Shown: positions 22,582-31,977, counted from the first letter of the stretch. The stretch is DNA of 64,000 bases from Rathayibacter sp. VKM Ac-2804 (GCF_009866655.1 NZ_CP047420.1:248001-312000); one strand, 5' to 3'. Notes: generated by a model from the letters alone, not told the origin. Program-made: numbers and translations.

Positions 22582-24273
22582 TCAGCGCGGCGGGGCCGGG
22601 TCCGGGCGGTGGACGCCGCGGGGGCGGTAGCCGAGGGCGTCGGAGGCGCCGAGGAGATCGGCGAGGTACCAGAGGACGGCGAGCCACATCTCGGTGCCCT
22701 GCAGGCCGGCGTCGGCGGCGTCCAGGCGGAAGGCGAAGCCGCGGCCCGGGCGCCAGCGCGCGAGGACCTGCGCGAGCAGGGTCCGCGCCAGCGGCTCGAC
22801 CTCGGCGGCGCGGTAGGTGCTGCCGCGGGTGAGCCAGAGCGGGTGGACGAGGTCGAGGGCGGCGCAGGCGTCGACGCGCTCGGGCCGGAACCAGCGGTCG
22901 TCGCGGGCGTGCCGGAGCACGGTGTCGCGGACGGCGTCAGGGTAGGGGAGCGGGCGTCCGTGCTGAGCGAAGGTGCCGCGGGTCGCGCGGTACGCGCCGT
23001 TGACGAGCAGGAGCAGTCTGCGATCGGCTGAGGCCTCGCCCCACATGCCGCTGCGGGGATCGGCGCGGGTGAGCAGCCAGCCGAAGAGCGCCTCCTCGAA
23101 GCCGACCGGCACCGGATCGCCGCGGCGGCGGGTCCAGTGCAGCGCGGTGCCGAGGGCGTCGACGTGGTGGCCCGCGTTCCACGGATCGTCGCGCCAGCGC
23201 AGCCCGTCGAGCCGCGCGACGAGGCCCGCGGGGGTCTCCTCGGTCACGGCGGTCAGCGGCCGGGCGAACTCCGACCCGAGGAGGTCGAGCGCGTAGCCCG
23301 CGCTCAGCACGCGGTACGCGGCCTCCGGATCGGTCCACACGTCCATCCCCGGGACCGGCAGTCCGCGCAGCCGCGCGACGACCGCGGCGGGGTCGACGCC
23401 GGGAGGCGGCGTGCCGAGCAGGAGGTCGGCGAGCTCGACCGCGTCGCCGAGCGCGCGGTCGGTCGGGGCGGCGCCCGGCCGGTCGCGGAAGGCGGGCCCG
23501 TCGTGGAGTGCGGGCCCGGCGCTGAGTGCAGGTCCGGCGCTGAGTGCAGGCCCGTCGCTGAGTGCAGGTCCGTCGTGGAGTGCAGGTCCGCCGCGGAAGG
23601 CGGGTCCGTCGTCGGGTGCCGGCCCGGCGTCCACGAGCGCTCCGCGGAGGATCCCCTCGATCTCCTCGCGGGCGCGGTCCGCCAGGCGCGCGGCGTCCGA
23701 GACCTCCGCGGCGACGGGCGGCACCCGCCAACGCAGCCGCCGCGCGGGGTTGCCGCCGACGACCGCGCCGGCCGCCACGTCCTTCGTCACGACCGCGCCG
23801 GCCGCCAGCACCGCGTGGTCGCCGACCGTCACCCCGTCGAGCACCACCACGTGCGAGCCGATCCAGACGTCGTCGCCGATGTGGACGCCGCGGGAGGTCA
23901 GCGGCTGGCGGAACACCTCCGTGCCGGGCTCCATCGAGTGGTTGAAGCCGAGGATCGACGTGTGCGCGCCGACCCGCACGGCCGAGCCGAGGACGACGTC
24001 GCCGCGCACCACCGTGTACGGGTTGAGCGAGCAGTCGGCGCCCACCTCGACGTCGCCGGTCAGGTAGGCGCCCGCGGCGATGTACGAGCGGTCGCCCAGC
24101 ACCAGGCGCTCCGGGTCGAGCGCGGCGGACTCGGAGACGAAGCAGTCCGCGCCGAGGCTCCAGCCGGGGTGCGCCGCCAGGAGCTCGCGCTGGAGGCCGA
24201 GCTGGTGCTCCCGCCGCTCCGGCGAGGCCTCGGCCCAGAACGACCACGGCGAGTGCTCGTGGCGGTCGATCAC
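22582..24273 (-). CDS. Hexapeptide acyltransferase fused to a helical glycosidase-like domain
   Basis: A 563-residue protein of unusual build. Residues about 1-215 form a left-handed beta-helix O-acetyltransferase: VGADCSLNPYTVVRGDVVLG, SILGFNHSMEPGTEVF (catalytic-type His), HIGDDVWIGSHVVVLDGVTVGDHAVLAAGAVV, NPARRLRWR. Residues about 222-272 are eight units of GPAxxx coded by eight 18-bp tandem repeats (23483-23626). The rest (about 275-563) is helical with WRDDPWNAGHHVDALGTALHW and PRSGMWGE, resembling alpha/alpha-toroid enzymes; I cannot name the family. GTG 24273 overlaps the regulator stop (GTGA). It ends the lyase operon, so it may act on imported acylated oligosaccharides. Confidence 0.7.
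   Translation of the reverse strand: MIDRHEHSPWSFWAEASPERREHQLGLQRELLAAHPGWSLGADCFVSESAALDPERLVLGDRSYIAAGAYLTGDVEVGADCSLNPYTVVRGDVVLGSAVRVGAHTSILGFNHSMEPGTEVFRQPLTSRGVHIGDDVWIGSHVVVLDGVTVGDHAVLAAGAVVTKDVAAGAVVGGNPARRLRWRVPPVAAEVSDAARLADRAREEIEGILRGALVDAGPAPDDGPAFRGGPALHDGPALSDGPALSAGPALSAGPALHDGPAFRDRPGAAPTDRALGDAVELADLLLGTPPPGVDPAAVVARLRGLPVPGMDVWTDPEAAYRVLSAGYALDLLGSEFARPLTAVTEETPAGLVARLDGLRWRDDPWNAGHHVDALGTALHWTRRRGDPVPVGFEEALFGWLLTRADPRSGMWGEASADRRLLLLVNGAYRATRGTFAQHGRPLPYPDAVRDTVLRHARDDRWFRPERVDACAALDLVHPLWLTRGSTYRAAEVEPLARTLLAQVLARWRPGRGFAFRLDAADAGLQGTEMWLAVLWYLADLLGASDALGYRPRGVHRPDPAPPR
23483..23626 (-). repeat. Eight 18-bp tandem repeats coding a GPA-rich linker
   Basis: Eight in-frame units of 18 bases of the type TCGTGGAGTGCGGGCCCG, each coding six residues beginning GPA on the minus strand, stand head to tail. 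Units differ by few bases and at least three are nearly identical (GPALSA, GPALSD, GPALHD). Copy-number change would alter only the linker length because 18 is a multiple of three. Confidence 0.9.
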
Positions 24274-25424
24274 CGCGCGTCGTCCGCGGGCCGCCCGTCC
24301 CCAGCCCGCCCGTCCGCGTGCCGCCCGGGCGCCGCGGTGGACGCCCGCACGATCAGGCTCGGGCTGAGCTGCACGCGGTGCACGGGCCGCGCCGGGTCCT
24401 CGATCCGCTGCACGAGCAGGCGAACGGCGGCCTCGCCGACCCCAGCGCGCGGTGGGCTCACCGCGGTCAGCGCCGGGGTGAAGAGCTGGGCCACCTCGTC
24501 GTCGTACGCGATCACGGAGAGGTCGCCGGGCACGGAGATGCCGCGGTTGAGCGCCAGATCGACGAAGGCCATCGCCTCGGGGTCGGAGTGCACGAGCAGC
24601 GCGGTGACGCCGGTCTCGAGGGCCGTCTCGAGGGCGGCGTTCACGACCTCGGAGAAGTCGGCGCTGGCCCGGTCGGGCAGCGTCTCCTCGAAGTGGTCGG
24701 CGGGGGTCAGGCCGAGCTCCTCGCAGGCGGACAGCCAGCCGGCGGTGATCTTGCGCGAGGTCGGCGAGTTGCGCGAGAGGATCAGGCCGACCTTGCGGTG
24801 CCCGAGCTCGGCGAGGTGCCGGGCGGCGAGGACGGCGCCGAGCGCGTGGTCGGTGGTGACCGACTCCGCGGGCGTGCCCTCCGGCTCGAGGACGGCGTCG
24901 CGCTCGACCAGGACCGAGGGCACGCCGCAGTCGGCGAGCCAGCGGAGGACGTCGCCCGAGTGCGCGGTGTCGGTGTTGGGGGCGACGATCAGCCCCCGCA
25001 CGTCGCCGGAGCGCAGCAGGCGCTCGAGCACGGGGCGCTCGTCCTGGAGCTCGTAGGAGGCGCCGCGCAGGACGACGTCGTAGCCGAGACTGCGGCCGGT
25101 CGCCTCCATCCCGTGCAGCACTCCGGGCCAGTAGTAGTTCAGCGAGGGGACCAGGACGGCGATCGAGCCGAGCTGGACCTCCTCCGGCTCCGGGGCGGGC
25201 GCCTTCTGGCCGGCCGAGCCGGAGAGGACGACCGCGCCGCCGTGCACGCGGCTGAGCAGGCCCTCGCGCTCCATCTGCACCAGGTCGCGGCGGAGCGTGA
25301 CCGTCGCGACGCCGAGCGCCTCGGTCAGCTGGGAGATGCGGACGGCGCCGTCGACGCCCAGCGCCGCGAGGATGTGCGCCCGTCGCTCGGCGGCGAGGGG
25401 TGGTGACTGGGTCTGGTCGCTCAT
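24270..25424 (-). CDS. DeoR-type HTH / LacI-type sensor hybrid transcriptional regulator
   Basis: A 384-residue regulator. The N-terminus is a DeoR-like winged helix: ERRAHILAALGVDGAVRISQLTEALGVATVTLRRDLVQMEREGLLSRVHGGAV, with recognition helix VATVTLRRDL. From about residue 95 it is a periplasmic-binding-type sensor as in LacI proteins: IAVLVPSLNYYWPGVLHGMEATGRSLGYDVVL, HRKVGLILSRNSPTSRKITAGW, DLSVIAYDDEVAQLFTPALTAVSPP. It overlaps the lyase stop (ATGA) and is followed by the acyltransferase. Its likely sites are the nested palindromes in the lyase/DUF2264 promoter region, and a sugar or uronate is the likely effector (inference). Confidence 0.85.
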   Translation of the reverse strand: MSDQTQSPPLAAERRAHILAALGVDGAVRISQLTEALGVATVTLRRDLVQMEREGLLSRVHGGAVVLSGSAGQKAPAPEPEEVQLGSIAVLVPSLNYYWPGVLHGMEATGRSLGYDVVLRGASYELQDERPVLERLLRSGDVRGLIVAPNTDTAHSGDVLRWLADCGVPSVLVERDAVLEPEGTPAESVTTDHALGAVLAARHLAELGHRKVGLILSRNSPTSRKITAGWLSACEELGLTPADHFEETLPDRASADFSEVVNAALETALETGVTALLVHSDPEAMAFVDLALNRGISVPGDLSVIAYDDEVAQLFTPALTAVSPPRAGVGEAAVRLLVQRIEDPARPVHRVQLSPSLIVRASTAAPGRHADGRAGDGRPADDAR

Positions 25425-27445
25425 CGTTGCTCTCCGATCGGTGGGTCCAGGTCTATCGCGATCCGCAGGTCTCTGCGCGCCGTGGCGTCGATCTCGAGCA
25501 GCGTGAGCCGCTCGCCCCAGACGCTCGAGAGCATCGGATCCTCCAGCGGCCGGACGGTCTCGCGGTGCTCGCAGGACGGATCCCAGGAGATTCGGAGCGG
25601 CCGGGCGCCGGCGAGCGGACGGACGCGGGCGGCTCCGCGCTCGATCACGACGTCTCCCGCGAGGAGCAGGCGGATCGTGGTGCCGGGCTCATCGTCCTGA
25701 TCGTCCCACGGGGCGAGGTCCCAGCGGTCCTCGAGGACGACCCTTGCGGACGGGCGGTCGAGGGCGACGGTGCGGCGCCAGGAGCGCAGGCCCGTCCCGG
25801 GGTAGGCGGCGGCGAGCTCGGCGGAGAAGCCCGCGGACGCCTCGCCCAGGGCCACCGAGACGTCCGCGGCGGCCGCCTCCCGCCCGGGCGGCTGCCCGAT
25901 GCCGCGGACGACGGGCAGGTTGTGCCACTCGCTCCGCATCGTCCAGATGCGGTAGCGCTCCGGGCCGAAGGTGGCGGCGGTGTAGGTGGGCCGGCCGGCG
26001 TCGACGACGACGGGCACGCCGTCACTCGCCACCTGGAACGCGCCGACGTCGTTGTGGTTGTGGTGCTCGGCGTTGTGCCCGCCCTTGGCGACGAGGGTCA
26101 GGCCGGCCGGCGATCCCTCGACGGTGCGGGCCAGGAGCACCTGCACGGACTCGAGCCAGACCTCGCGGGGGAGCGGCGGGAGCGCCGCGGGGGCGGAGGT
26201 CCAGAGCGGGTCTGTCGCCCCGCGCAGCAGGCGGCCGAGCCCCTCCTTCTCGGAGGCGGCGGGCTCGCCGGGGGAGCGCTGCGCCGCCGCGTGCGCCATC
26301 GCGGCGGCGTCGCCGACCCGTCGGCCGGCCCGGTGCACCGCGTGCCAGGGCTGGTCGCGCGACTGCAGCGCCTGGCCGTCGGCGTGCGCGACGTACCAGT
26401 CGCCGCCGAGGTGCGAGCGGTGCGGGAAGGCGACGGTCGCGCGCAGGGCGGGCACGGCCGAGGCGTCCCAGGCGCCGCCGGTCGCGTGCGCGAGGACGTC
26501 GAGGGCCTCGAGGGCGCGGCAGGCGCCGTTCCACCAGTAGGCGTAGCCCTCGTCGATCGCGCCGTCGGCCGGGAGCACGGCGACGTAGCGGTCCAGGGCG
26601 GCGACGGCGCGGGTGACGACGGCGGCGCGCTCGTCCTCCTCGCCCGGAGCATCGAGCAGGCGCAGGGCGGCGACCAGCACGTTGCCGGTGATCCAGGGGT
26701 TCCAGTTGTGCACGTCGCCGTCGAGGCCGAGCCAGTGCCAGTCGTCGCGGGCGAGGAACGGGGCGAGCACGCGCTCGCGGGTCTCACGGCGGATCCTGCG
26801 GCGCAGCCCGGGATAGCGGTCGTCGAGGCGCTCGCCGAGGACGTGGTCGAGCCAGGCGAGCTGGCCGACGACCTCGCCGGCGCCGAGGTCGAGGAAGGGG
26901 TCGGCGACGTCGGCGAGGACGGAGCCGTGCCGGCGGAGCGCGTCGTCGTGGGCGGGCCAGCACCAGGAGCTCTGCTCGCAGAGCAGCTGCACGCCGTCGG
27001 CGACCTCGTCGAGCCAGGAGTCGGCGTCGGAGCCGGCGTCAGAGTCGGAGTCGGAGCCGTCACCCGTGCCGTCGCCCGCGGAGCCCCCGGTGCTCGCCGC
27101 CAGCAGCACCGCGCGGCTCAGCCGCCGCTGCCGCTCGAACGCGCTCCGCTCCCAGCGGTCCCGGTTCCCGTCGCGGTGCACGCGGACGGCCTCGCTCGCG
27201 AGCGGCTGCGGCCAGGGCACGAGCAGGTCGGCGGCGGCGCGCTCGGCGACCGCGGCGAGGGTCGGCGCGTCGGCCGCGGCCCAGGCGCCCCGGTCGGCGG
27301 CGGTCGGCACCGGCAGCGACCGGTCGGGGTCGACGAGGAGCCCGCGCGCGGACAGCGGGCGGTCCGGCGAGAACGCGGCGGCGAGCGGGCCGCGGAAGGA
27401 CTCGATCGGGCCCGGCGACGATGCCGGGTCGGGGTGCTGAGGCAT
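25421..27445 (-). CDS. Heparinase II/III family polysaccharide lyase (intracellular)
   Basis: A 674-residue protein. An N-terminal alpha/alpha-toroid (about 60-410; DWHWLGLDGDVHNWNPWITGNVL, DEGYAYWWNGACRALEALD) and a C-terminal beta-sandwich beginning near LVAKGGHNAEHHNHNDVGAFQVASDG, the signature with catalytic-type His and Asn of heparinase II/III-like lyases. No signal peptide is present, so it should cut imported oligosaccharides by beta-elimination. A Ser/Asp/Gly-rich insert (GDGSDSDSDAGSDAD) is low-complexity. ATG 27445 is preferred because a -10 box ends seven bases upstream, which fits leaderless translation; an in-frame ATG at 27463 lies in the promoter. The exact lyase family (PL12/15/21-like) is open. 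Confidence 0.8.
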   Translation of the reverse strand: MPQHPDPASSPGPIESFRGPLAAAFSPDRPLSARGLLVDPDRSLPVPTAADRGAWAAADAPTLAAVAERAAADLLVPWPQPLASEAVRVHRDGNRDRWERSAFERQRRLSRAVLLAASTGGSAGDGTGDGSDSDSDAGSDADSWLDEVADGVQLLCEQSSWCWPAHDDALRRHGSVLADVADPFLDLGAGEVVGQLAWLDHVLGERLDDRYPGLRRRIRRETRERVLAPFLARDDWHWLGLDGDVHNWNPWITGNVLVAALRLLDAPGEEDERAAVVTRAVAALDRYVAVLPADGAIDEGYAYWWNGACRALEALDVLAHATGGAWDASAVPALRATVAFPHRSHLGGDWYVAHADGQALQSRDQPWHAVHRAGRRVGDAAAMAHAAAQRSPGEPAASEKEGLGRLLRGATDPLWTSAPAALPPLPREVWLESVQVLLARTVEGSPAGLTLVAKGGHNAEHHNHNDVGAFQVASDGVPVVVDAGRPTYTAATFGPERYRIWTMRSEWHNLPVVRGIGQPPGREAAAADVSVALGEASAGFSAELAAAYPGTGLRSWRRTVALDRPSARVVLEDRWDLAPWDDQDDEPGTTIRLLLAGDVVIERGAARVRPLAGARPLRISWDPSCEHRETVRPLEDPMLSSVWGERLTLLEIDATARRDLRIAIDLDPPIGEQR

Positions 27446-27514
27446 GCAATCGATCATAATCAATCAATTTGCTTCAACCAAAACATTGAAGTGATCGATT
27501 TCCGTATGTATGCT
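27446..27514. promoter_or_regulatory. Divergent promoter with nested operator palindromes
   Basis: AATCGATCA (27448-27456) and TGATCGATT (27492-27500) enclose CTTCAA (27472-27477) and TTGAAG (27486-27491), two nested inverted repeats in an A+T-rich block. Plus strand: TTGAAG, 17 bases, TATGCT (27509-27514) as a promoter for the uronate operon. Minus strand: TTGGTT (27481-27476), 17 bases, TATGAT (27458-27453), then ATG seven bases later. A regulator bound to either palindrome would block both promoters. Confidence 0.75.
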
Positions 27515-27587
27515 CCTGTTCTGTTCAGTCCCGGTCGCTCAGAGCAGCGCACGGCGCCGGGATGACACGATTCAAAGGAGAACCACC

Positions 27588-29648
27588 GTGAACGAGGGGA
27601 ACCTCCGCGCCGACTGGACGCGCGAGCACTGGCTCGCCGTCGCCGACGCGCTCCTCGCCGCCGTGGTCCCCCACGCCAGCGCCGGCCACGGCCGGATCAC
27701 CCTCCCCGGCGCCGAGGGCGGCTACGGCCGCGCGGTCGACGGCCTCGAGGGCTTCGCTCGCACCTTCCTGCTCGCCGGCTTCCGCATCGCCGGCGCCCGC
27801 GGCGAGGGCGTCGACGACCTGATCGACTTCTACCGCCGCGGCGTCGAGACCGGCGTCGACCCCGACGCGGAGGACCGCTGGGTGCGGATCGACGAGCACG
27901 CCCAGGCCAAGGTCGAGGCCGCGTCGATCGCGCTCGTGCTCGACCTCACCCGCCCCTGGATCTGGGACCGCCTCGACGCGCGGACCCAGCAGCGCGTCGT
28001 CGACTACCTCGCCCCCGTCGTCGGCGACGACAGCTACCCGCAGACCAACTGGGTCTGGTTCCGCCTGGTCGTCGAGACCTTCCTCCGCTCGGTCGGCGGC
28101 CCGTGGTCCGCGCAGGACGTCGCCGCGGACCTCGCCCGGCACGACTCCTTCGTCCGCGAGGACGGCTGGCTCGCCGACGGCGCGGAGCGCGCCTTCGACC
28201 ACTACGTCGGCTGGGCCCTGCACGTGTACCCGGTGCTCTGGGCGCGGATGTCCGGCGCGGCCGAGCTGGCCGCCCCGCGTGCCGCCGCCGACGTCGCCCG
28301 GCTCGACCGCTACCTCTCCGACGCCCTCGCGCTGGTCGGCGGCGACGGCTCGCCGCTGCTGCAGGGCCGCAGCCTGATCTACCGCTTCGCCGCCGCCGCG
28401 CCGTTCTGGGCCGGTGTGATCGCCGAGGTGCCCTCGCACTCCCCGGGCCGGCTCCGCCGTGCCGCGAGCGCGATCGTCGGGCACTTCGCCGAGAACGGCG
28501 CCCCCGGCGAGGACGGTCTGCTCTCGATGGGCTGGCACGACCCGTGGCGCGAGCTCGCGCAGTCCTACTCCGGCCCCGGCTCGCCCTACTGGGCGGTCAA
28601 GGGCATGCTCGGCATCCTGCTCCCGGCCGAGCACCCGGTCTGGGCCGCGCCGACCGAGCCGCTCCCGGCCGCCCTGCTCCCGATCGAGCAGGGCGAGGAC
28701 CTCCGCGCGATCGTCTCGCCCGGCTGGATCGTCTCGGGCACGCGGGCCGACGGCGTCGTCCGCGTCGTCAACCACGGCACCGACAAGGCGCTGCCCGGCG
28801 CGACGACCGGCGACTCGCCGCTCTACGCGCGCCTGGGCTACTCCACCGTGACCGCGCCGCTGCTCGACGAGCGCGGCTGGTCGGAGGCACTCGAGCAGAG
28901 CGTCGCGCTGGTCGACGCCGCGGGCGACGCGACCCACCGCACCGGCATGACGCTCACCGAGGTCCGCCTGGATGCGGACGGCCGCGTCGGCGTCGCCGGC
29001 TCGAGCGGGGACGCGCACTGGATCACTCCGGAGCGCAGCAGCCACCGGCACGGCGAGGGCCTGCGCGGAGCCGTCCGCGTCGCCGGCCGGATCAGCGTGC
29101 ACTCGCTGGTGCGCGGCCCGTGGGAGGTGCGGCTCGCGCGGATCGACGAGCTCGCCGAGGGCGTGCGGCCGGAGGAGATCGCCCTGCGGATCGGCGGCTG
29201 GCCGCTGGCCGGCGCCGAGATCGCCGCGGACACGACCGCCGAGACGGCCACGGCCTCGAACGGCCGCCTCACCAGCACGCTGTCCCTTCTCCCGCACGCC
29301 TCCCTCACCCCCGGCGCCGTCGCCGAGGTCGTCGCCCGCGACGGCGCGAGCCCGCTCGGCCCCGCGGTCGGCGTGCCGATCCTCACCGTCCCGGCGGAGG
29401 TCGACGCGCTCGTCGTCGCGCTGGTCGGTCTCACCGCCGGAGCGACGGCCGGAGCGGAGGCCCCTGTCGCGGCCGCCTCCGTCGACGTCGCCCTCGACGG
29501 CGACGCCCTGTCCGTGACGGCGACCTGGCCCGACGGCCTCGTCACCGAGCACCGACTCCCAGATTCCGGACGCGCCGCTCGGCAGCTCCGGTACCCGAGG
29601 ACCCGAGGTGGAGTCCCGGACGCAGATGCAAAGGAGCAGCACGCATGA
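27588..29648 (+). CDS. DUF2264 domain protein, first gene of the uronate operon
   Basis: A 686-residue cytosolic protein of the DUF2264 family: TREHWLAVADALLAAVVPHASAGHGRI, EGFARTFLLAGFRIAG, DSYPQTNWVWFRLVVETFLRSVGG, SLIYRFAAAAPFWAGV and SGPGSPYWAVKGMLGILLP follow the family's alpha-barrel half; a beta-rich C-terminal half follows. GTG 27588 has AAAGGAG upstream. The family occurs in pectin and related utilization loci, where it is thought to act on sugar polymers, but no reaction is established to my knowledge. Its stop overlaps the next start (ATGA). Six-hairpin resemblance to lyases and GH88 is an inference. Confidence 0.8.
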   Translation: MNEGNLRADWTREHWLAVADALLAAVVPHASAGHGRITLPGAEGGYGRAVDGLEGFARTFLLAGFRIAGARGEGVDDLIDFYRRGVETGVDPDAEDRWVRIDEHAQAKVEAASIALVLDLTRPWIWDRLDARTQQRVVDYLAPVVGDDSYPQTNWVWFRLVVETFLRSVGGPWSAQDVAADLARHDSFVREDGWLADGAERAFDHYVGWALHVYPVLWARMSGAAELAAPRAAADVARLDRYLSDALALVGGDGSPLLQGRSLIYRFAAAAPFWAGVIAEVPSHSPGRLRRAASAIVGHFAENGAPGEDGLLSMGWHDPWRELAQSYSGPGSPYWAVKGMLGILLPAEHPVWAAPTEPLPAALLPIEQGEDLRAIVSPGWIVSGTRADGVVRVVNHGTDKALPGATTGDSPLYARLGYSTVTAPLLDERGWSEALEQSVALVDAAGDATHRTGMTLTEVRLDADGRVGVAGSSGDAHWITPERSSHRHGEGLRGAVRVAGRISVHSLVRGPWEVRLARIDELAEGVRPEEIALRIGGWPLAGAEIAADTTAETATASNGRLTSTLSLLPHASLTPGAVAEVVARDGASPLGPAVGVPILTVPAEVDALVVALVGLTAGATAGAEAPVAAASVDVALDGDALSVTATWPDGLVTEHRLPDSGRAARQLRYPRTRGGVPDADAKEQHA

Positions 29649-30949
29649 AGAGAAGACTGACCGCCGCCGGAGTGGCCCTGGTCGCCGCACTGTCCCTCAC
29701 CGCCTGCTCGAGCGGGGGCGGGGGCGGCGACGCGCCCGCCGCCGACGGCCCGATCACGCTCAGCCTCTCGGGCTGGAGCCTGAGCACGACGCCGGAGTTC
29801 CAGGCGCTCGCCGACGCGTTCCACGAGAAGGACCCCGACGTCACGATCGAGGTCAAGGAGTACGACGCGACCAACTACGACACCCTGATGACCGCGGACC
29901 TCGCGGCCGGCAGCGGTCCGGACATCGTCACGCAGAAGAACGTCAAGAACGTCGTCACCTACCAGGCCGGCGGCCAGCTCCTCGACGTCTCCGACATCGA
30001 GCTGCCCGACGACCTCGGCGGCGTGGAGGCCTACCAGGTCGACGACAAGCAGTGGGCGGCGCCCTACCGCCAGGACTCCTGGGTCCTCTTCTACAACAAG
30101 GCCCTCTTCGACCAGGCCGGCGTCGCCTACCCCGACGGCTCCTGGACCTGGGACGACTACGAGGCCACCGCCGAGCAGCTGACCACCGCGCTCGCCGCGG
30201 CCGGCAGCAGCGCCGTCGGCACCTACGAGCACAGCTGGCAGTCGACGGTGCAGGGCTTCGCGAGCGCGCAGACCCCGGACATCGACATCCTCGACGCCGA
30301 CTACGGCTACCTCGAGCCCTACTACGAGCGCGCCCTCGCGCTCCAGGACGCGGGTGCGCAGGCGGAGTACAACACGATCGTCGCGAACAAGCTCACCTAC
30401 CAGGCCGAGTTCGGCAAGCAGAACGCCGCGATGATGCCGATGGGCACCTGGTTCGTCGCGTCGCTGATCGCCCAGCAGGCGTCCGGCGACTCGGACACCT
30501 TCGAGTGGGGCTTCGCGCCGATCCCGCAGTTCGACGAGTCGACGACCGGCATGGACCAGACCCCCGTGACCTTCGGCGACCCGACCGGCTTCGGCATCAA
30601 CGCCGGCATCGACTCGGGCAAGCAGGCCGCGGCCAAGGAGTTCCTCGAGTTCGCGTCGAGCGAGGAGGGCGCGGAGGTCGTCGCCTCCCTCGGCATCACC
30701 CCCGCCCTGACCAGCGACGCGGTCGCCGAGACCTACTTCGCGGTCGACAGCGCGCCGACCGACGAGGTCTCGAAGTTCGCCTGGTCCACGCACGACACCA
30801 AGCCGGAGAACCCGACCTCGGCCAAGACGGCCGCCGTCCAGAACGTGCTCCTCGACCTGCACACCGCCGTCATGTCGGGCTCCACGAGCCTCGACGACGC
30901 CGTGAAGAGCGCCGAGGACCGCGTGAAGAACGAAGTCGGCACGAACTGA
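29645..30949 (+). CDS. Sugar ABC transporter substrate-binding lipoprotein
   Basis: A 434-residue solute-binding protein of the CUT1 sugar family. The signal peptide RRLTAAGVALVAALSLTACSS has a lipobox LTAC; the mature part begins with a Gly/Ala linker. Family stretches include FYNKALFDQAGVAYPDGSWTWDDYEATAEQL and FGKQNAAMMPMGTWFV. It overlaps the DUF2264 stop. In this operon it probably captures acidic oligosaccharides for the two permeases that follow. No ATPase gene is present in the locus, so a shared ATPase of MsmX type encoded elsewhere must energise it. Confidence 0.9.
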   Translation: MKRRLTAAGVALVAALSLTACSSGGGGGDAPAADGPITLSLSGWSLSTTPEFQALADAFHEKDPDVTIEVKEYDATNYDTLMTADLAAGSGPDIVTQKNVKNVVTYQAGGQLLDVSDIELPDDLGGVEAYQVDDKQWAAPYRQDSWVLFYNKALFDQAGVAYPDGSWTWDDYEATAEQLTTALAAAGSSAVGTYEHSWQSTVQGFASAQTPDIDILDADYGYLEPYYERALALQDAGAQAEYNTIVANKLTYQAEFGKQNAAMMPMGTWFVASLIAQQASGDSDTFEWGFAPIPQFDESTTGMDQTPVTFGDPTGFGINAGIDSGKQAAAKEFLEFASSEEGAEVVASLGITPALTSDAVAETYFAVDSAPTDEVSKFAWSTHDTKPENPTSAKTAAVQNVLLDLHTAVMSGSTSLDDAVKSAEDRVKNEVGTN

Positions 30950-31023
30950 CTCCCCGCGGCGGCCGGCCTCGCGCGGGCCGGCCGCCGCCCCCTCTTCTTC
31001 CCCCCTCGGACCCTGGAGGTCTC

Positions 31024-31977
31024 ATGACGACCCTCGCCGCCGCGGACGCCGGCCCGTCGACTCCGCCGACGCCGTCGCCCCTGCCGCCCCGACGACGACG
31101 CTCCGCGTACGCCGTCCGGAACATGCTGATCGGCTGGACCTTCATCCTCCCGAACTTCCTGGGCTTCGCCGCGCTCACGCTCGTGCCGGTGATCACCCTC
31201 TTCTACATGTCGATGACCGACTGGAACGTCTTCGGTCAGGCGAACTGGGTCGGCATCGCGAACTTCCAGCGCCTGATCGGCGACGCGAGCTTCCGCATCG
31301 CGCTGCTGAACACGCTTTACTACGCGGCGCTGCACATCCCGCTGACGCTCGTCGTCTCGCTCGGGCTCGCGCTGCTGCTCAACAACAAGCTCCGCGGCGT
31401 CGCCTTCTTCCGCACGGCCGCGTTCTTCCCCTACATCACCTCGATCGTCGCGATCGCCGTGGTCTGGAACCTGCTCTTCAGCCCGGAGTACGGCCCGATC
31501 AACCAGCTGCTCGGGCTGATCGGCATCTCCGATCCGCCCGGCTGGCTGACCTCGTCCGAGTGGGCGATGCCCGCGGTCGTCATCATCAGCACCTGGCGGG
31601 ACATGGGCTACTACATGATCCTGTTCCTCGCCGGGCTGCAGACCGTGCCGCGCGAGCTGCACGAGGCCGCTCGCGTGGACGGCGCGAACGTCTGGCAGCG
31701 CTTCGTCAACGTGACGATTCCGGGGCTGCGGCCGACCACGTTCTTCGTGACGGTGATGCTCACCATCAACTCGTTCAAGATCTTCGACCTGATCCTCGTG
31801 ATGACCCAGGGCGGACCGGGCCAGGCGACGCTCGTCCTCTCGCAGTTCATCTACCAGAAGGGCTTCCAGGAGAACCAGTTCGGCTACGCGTCGGCGGTCT
31901 CGGTCGTGCTCTTCCTGCTCTGCATCCTCGTGACGCTCGTCCAGTTCTTCCTCAACCGAAGGAGCGAGTCCCGATGA
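31024..31977 (+). CDS. Sugar ABC transporter permease (MalF type)
   Basis: A 317-residue permease with six membrane helices. A Pro/Arg-rich head precedes NMLIGWTFILPNFLGFAALTLVPVITLFYMSMTDWNVFG. The cytoplasmic EAA loop reads ELHEAARVDGANVWQRFVNVTIPGLRPTTFF. FDLILVMTQGGPGQATLVLSQFIYQKGFQ near the C-terminus is typical of the CUT1 family. It follows the binding protein after 74 bases and its stop overlaps the second permease (ATGA). Confidence 0.9.
   Translation: MTTLAAADAGPSTPPTPSPLPPRRRRSAYAVRNMLIGWTFILPNFLGFAALTLVPVITLFYMSMTDWNVFGQANWVGIANFQRLIGDASFRIALLNTLYYAALHIPLTLVVSLGLALLLNNKLRGVAFFRTAAFFPYITSIVAIAVVWNLLFSPEYGPINQLLGLIGISDPPGWLTSSEWAMPAVVIISTWRDMGYYMILFLAGLQTVPRELHEAARVDGANVWQRFVNVTIPGLRPTTFFVTVMLTINSFKIFDLILVMTQGGPGQATLVLSQFIYQKGFQENQFGYASAVSVVLFLLCILVTLVQFFLNRRSESR

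Noticed and set aside
23483..23626. 18-bp repeats as a CRISPR or regulatory iteron array
   Set aside because: The repeats are contiguous without spacers and lie in frame inside a coding region, where they code a GPA-rich linker.
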